64,000 bases of DNA, taken from NCBI GenBank assembly GCA_041398245.1, contig JAWKVC010000005.1, positions 146,300 through 210,299 of the forward strand, written 5' to 3'. How positions within the stretch are numbered: the first letter of the stretch is position 1; the number at the start of each line of letters is the position of its first letter. Below are positions 63,406 to 64,000 of the stretch, one piece after another. Source of the DNA: UBA7672 sp041398245 (GTDB taxonomy: Bacteria > Pseudomonadota > Alphaproteobacteria > Caulobacterales > Hyphomonadaceae). The notes beneath the pieces were generated by a model. The model was not told the DNA's origin. It did not search any database and saw nothing but the letters and a program-made list of their open reading frames with translations. The position numbers were made by a program, and so were the translations under genes.

Positions 63406-64000
63406 ATGAGCAAGATCGCCTTTCAGGGAGAGCTGGGCGCCAACTCCCACATCGCCTGCCGCGAGGTTCACCCGGACTTCGAACCCCTGCCGTGCGCGAC
63501 ATTCGAGGATGTCTTCCAGGCCGCCGCCTCCGGCGAGGCGGACCTCGCCATGATCCCTGTGGAAAACTCGATCGCCGGCCGCGTAGCCGACATCCATCAT
63601 CTCCTGCCCACCTCGCCGCTGCAGATCATCGCCGAACACTTCATGCCGATCCGATTCCAGCTTATGGGCCTGCCGGGCGCAAAGCTGGCGGACATCAAGG
63701 CCGCCCACAGCCACATCATGGGCCTTGGCCAGTGCCGCAACTTCCTGCGCGCCCGGGGCATCATCTCGAAGACCACGGGCGACACCGCCGGCGCGGCGCG
63801 CGAGGTGCGCGATCTTGGCGATCCCACCCAGGCCGCCATCGCCCCGCGCCTTGCTGCAGAGGTCTATGGCCTCGACATCCTCGCCGAGAACATCGAGGAC
63901 GCTGCCCACAACACCACGCGGTTCGTGATCATGAGCCGCGATGCGCAACAGCCCGATTTCGAGCCGGGCAAGACGTGGGTCACGGCCTTCGTCTTCCGCG
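63406..64000 (+). CDS. pheA: Prephenate dehydratase PheA (partial, C-terminus beyond window)
   Basis: 198 residues visible. Converts prephenate to phenylpyruvate for phenylalanine synthesis. Opening KIAFQGELGANSHIACRE is typical of PDT domains, DLAMIPVENSIAGRVADIHH carries conserved active-site residues and TTGDTAGAAREVRD the catalytic Thr region. The ACT regulatory domain would follow beyond the end. No chorismate mutase domain is at the N-terminus, so this is the monofunctional type. Confidence 0.95.
   Translation, partial: MSKIAFQGELGANSHIACREVHPDFEPLPCATFEDVFQAAASGEADLAMIPVENSIAGRVADIHHLLPTSPLQIIAEHFMPIRFQLMGLPGAKLADIKAAHSHIMGLGQCRNFLRARGIISKTTGDTAGAAREVRDLGDPTQAAIAPRLAAEVYGLDILAENIEDAAHNTTRFVIMSRDAQQPDFEPGKTWVTAFVFR

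Overview
The window is GC-rich, gene-dense chromosomal DNA of an alphaproteobacterium. A Caulobacterales/Hyphomonadaceae-type organism is my inference, from the pairing of F0 genes atpI-B-E-F'-F with a zeta-type (DUF1476) ATP synthase inhibitor, a DUF3126 protein, an ELM1-family protein, a Tad-like vWA protein, many small lipoproteins and an smc/dsbA/dciA/mutY block. I saw no rRNA, tRNA, CRISPR array, insertion sequence or prophage. Most of it is core metabolism interspersed with envelope genes.

Layout. 1-6.2 kb (minus): a FolC-like Mur ligase (cut by the window edge) overlapping a cyanophycin-synthetase-like ATP-grasp gene, then two tandem M13 metallopeptidase lipoproteins. 6.3-12.7 kb: phoR, a DUF6607-type lipoprotein, an indoleamine-dioxygenase-like gene on the other strand, then pstB-phoU-phoB; no pstS, pstC or pstA lies between phoR and pstB. 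12.7-20.3 kb: a GNAT gene, then purB, purC, purS and purQ. A minus-strand zeta gene sits between purB and purC, and two entericidin-like lipoproteins around a large acyltransferase plus a TonB-C-like lipoprotein lie between purS and purQ. 20.4-25.7 kb: dps behind a perfect 21-bp palindrome, secreted hypotheticals, an M23 peptidase, a TlpA-like thioredoxin, trxB and an ELM1-family gene. 25.7-35 kb: a nested REP-like palindrome, greA, carB, a CAP-domain protein, an MBL hydrolase, a DPM-like glycosyltransferase, an Asp/Asn hydroxylase and carA.

35-43 kb: a small membrane protein, nitroreductase, a DsbA-like lipoprotein, Nudix hydrolase, cysE, small lipoproteins, cytochrome c, an alpha/beta hydrolase behind a palindrome, and two paralogous SAM-methyltransferase-like genes. 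43-45.5 kb: the F0 operon. 45.7-55 kb: an RMD1/DUF155 protein, a serine hydrolase, smc, two DsbA-like lipoproteins, dciA, a membrane protein and mutY. 55-64 kb: an acyl-CoA synthetase, a Tad-like vWA protein carrying three FCCH-like repeats, an IorAB-type molybdenum oxidoreductase, a VOC protein, a membrane-anchored cytochrome c and the start of pheA.

Three loci (atpF', smc and the vWA gene) carry frameshifts although the conserved sequence continues in the other frames. Because F0 b' and Smc are normally needed, indel errors in the assembly are the simplest explanation. The observations most worth pursuing are the FolC-like/ATP-grasp pair, the vWA protein with FCCH-like repeats, the pst locus lacking its permease genes, the structured non-coding region after purB, the dps palindrome and the paired methyltransferase-like genes.
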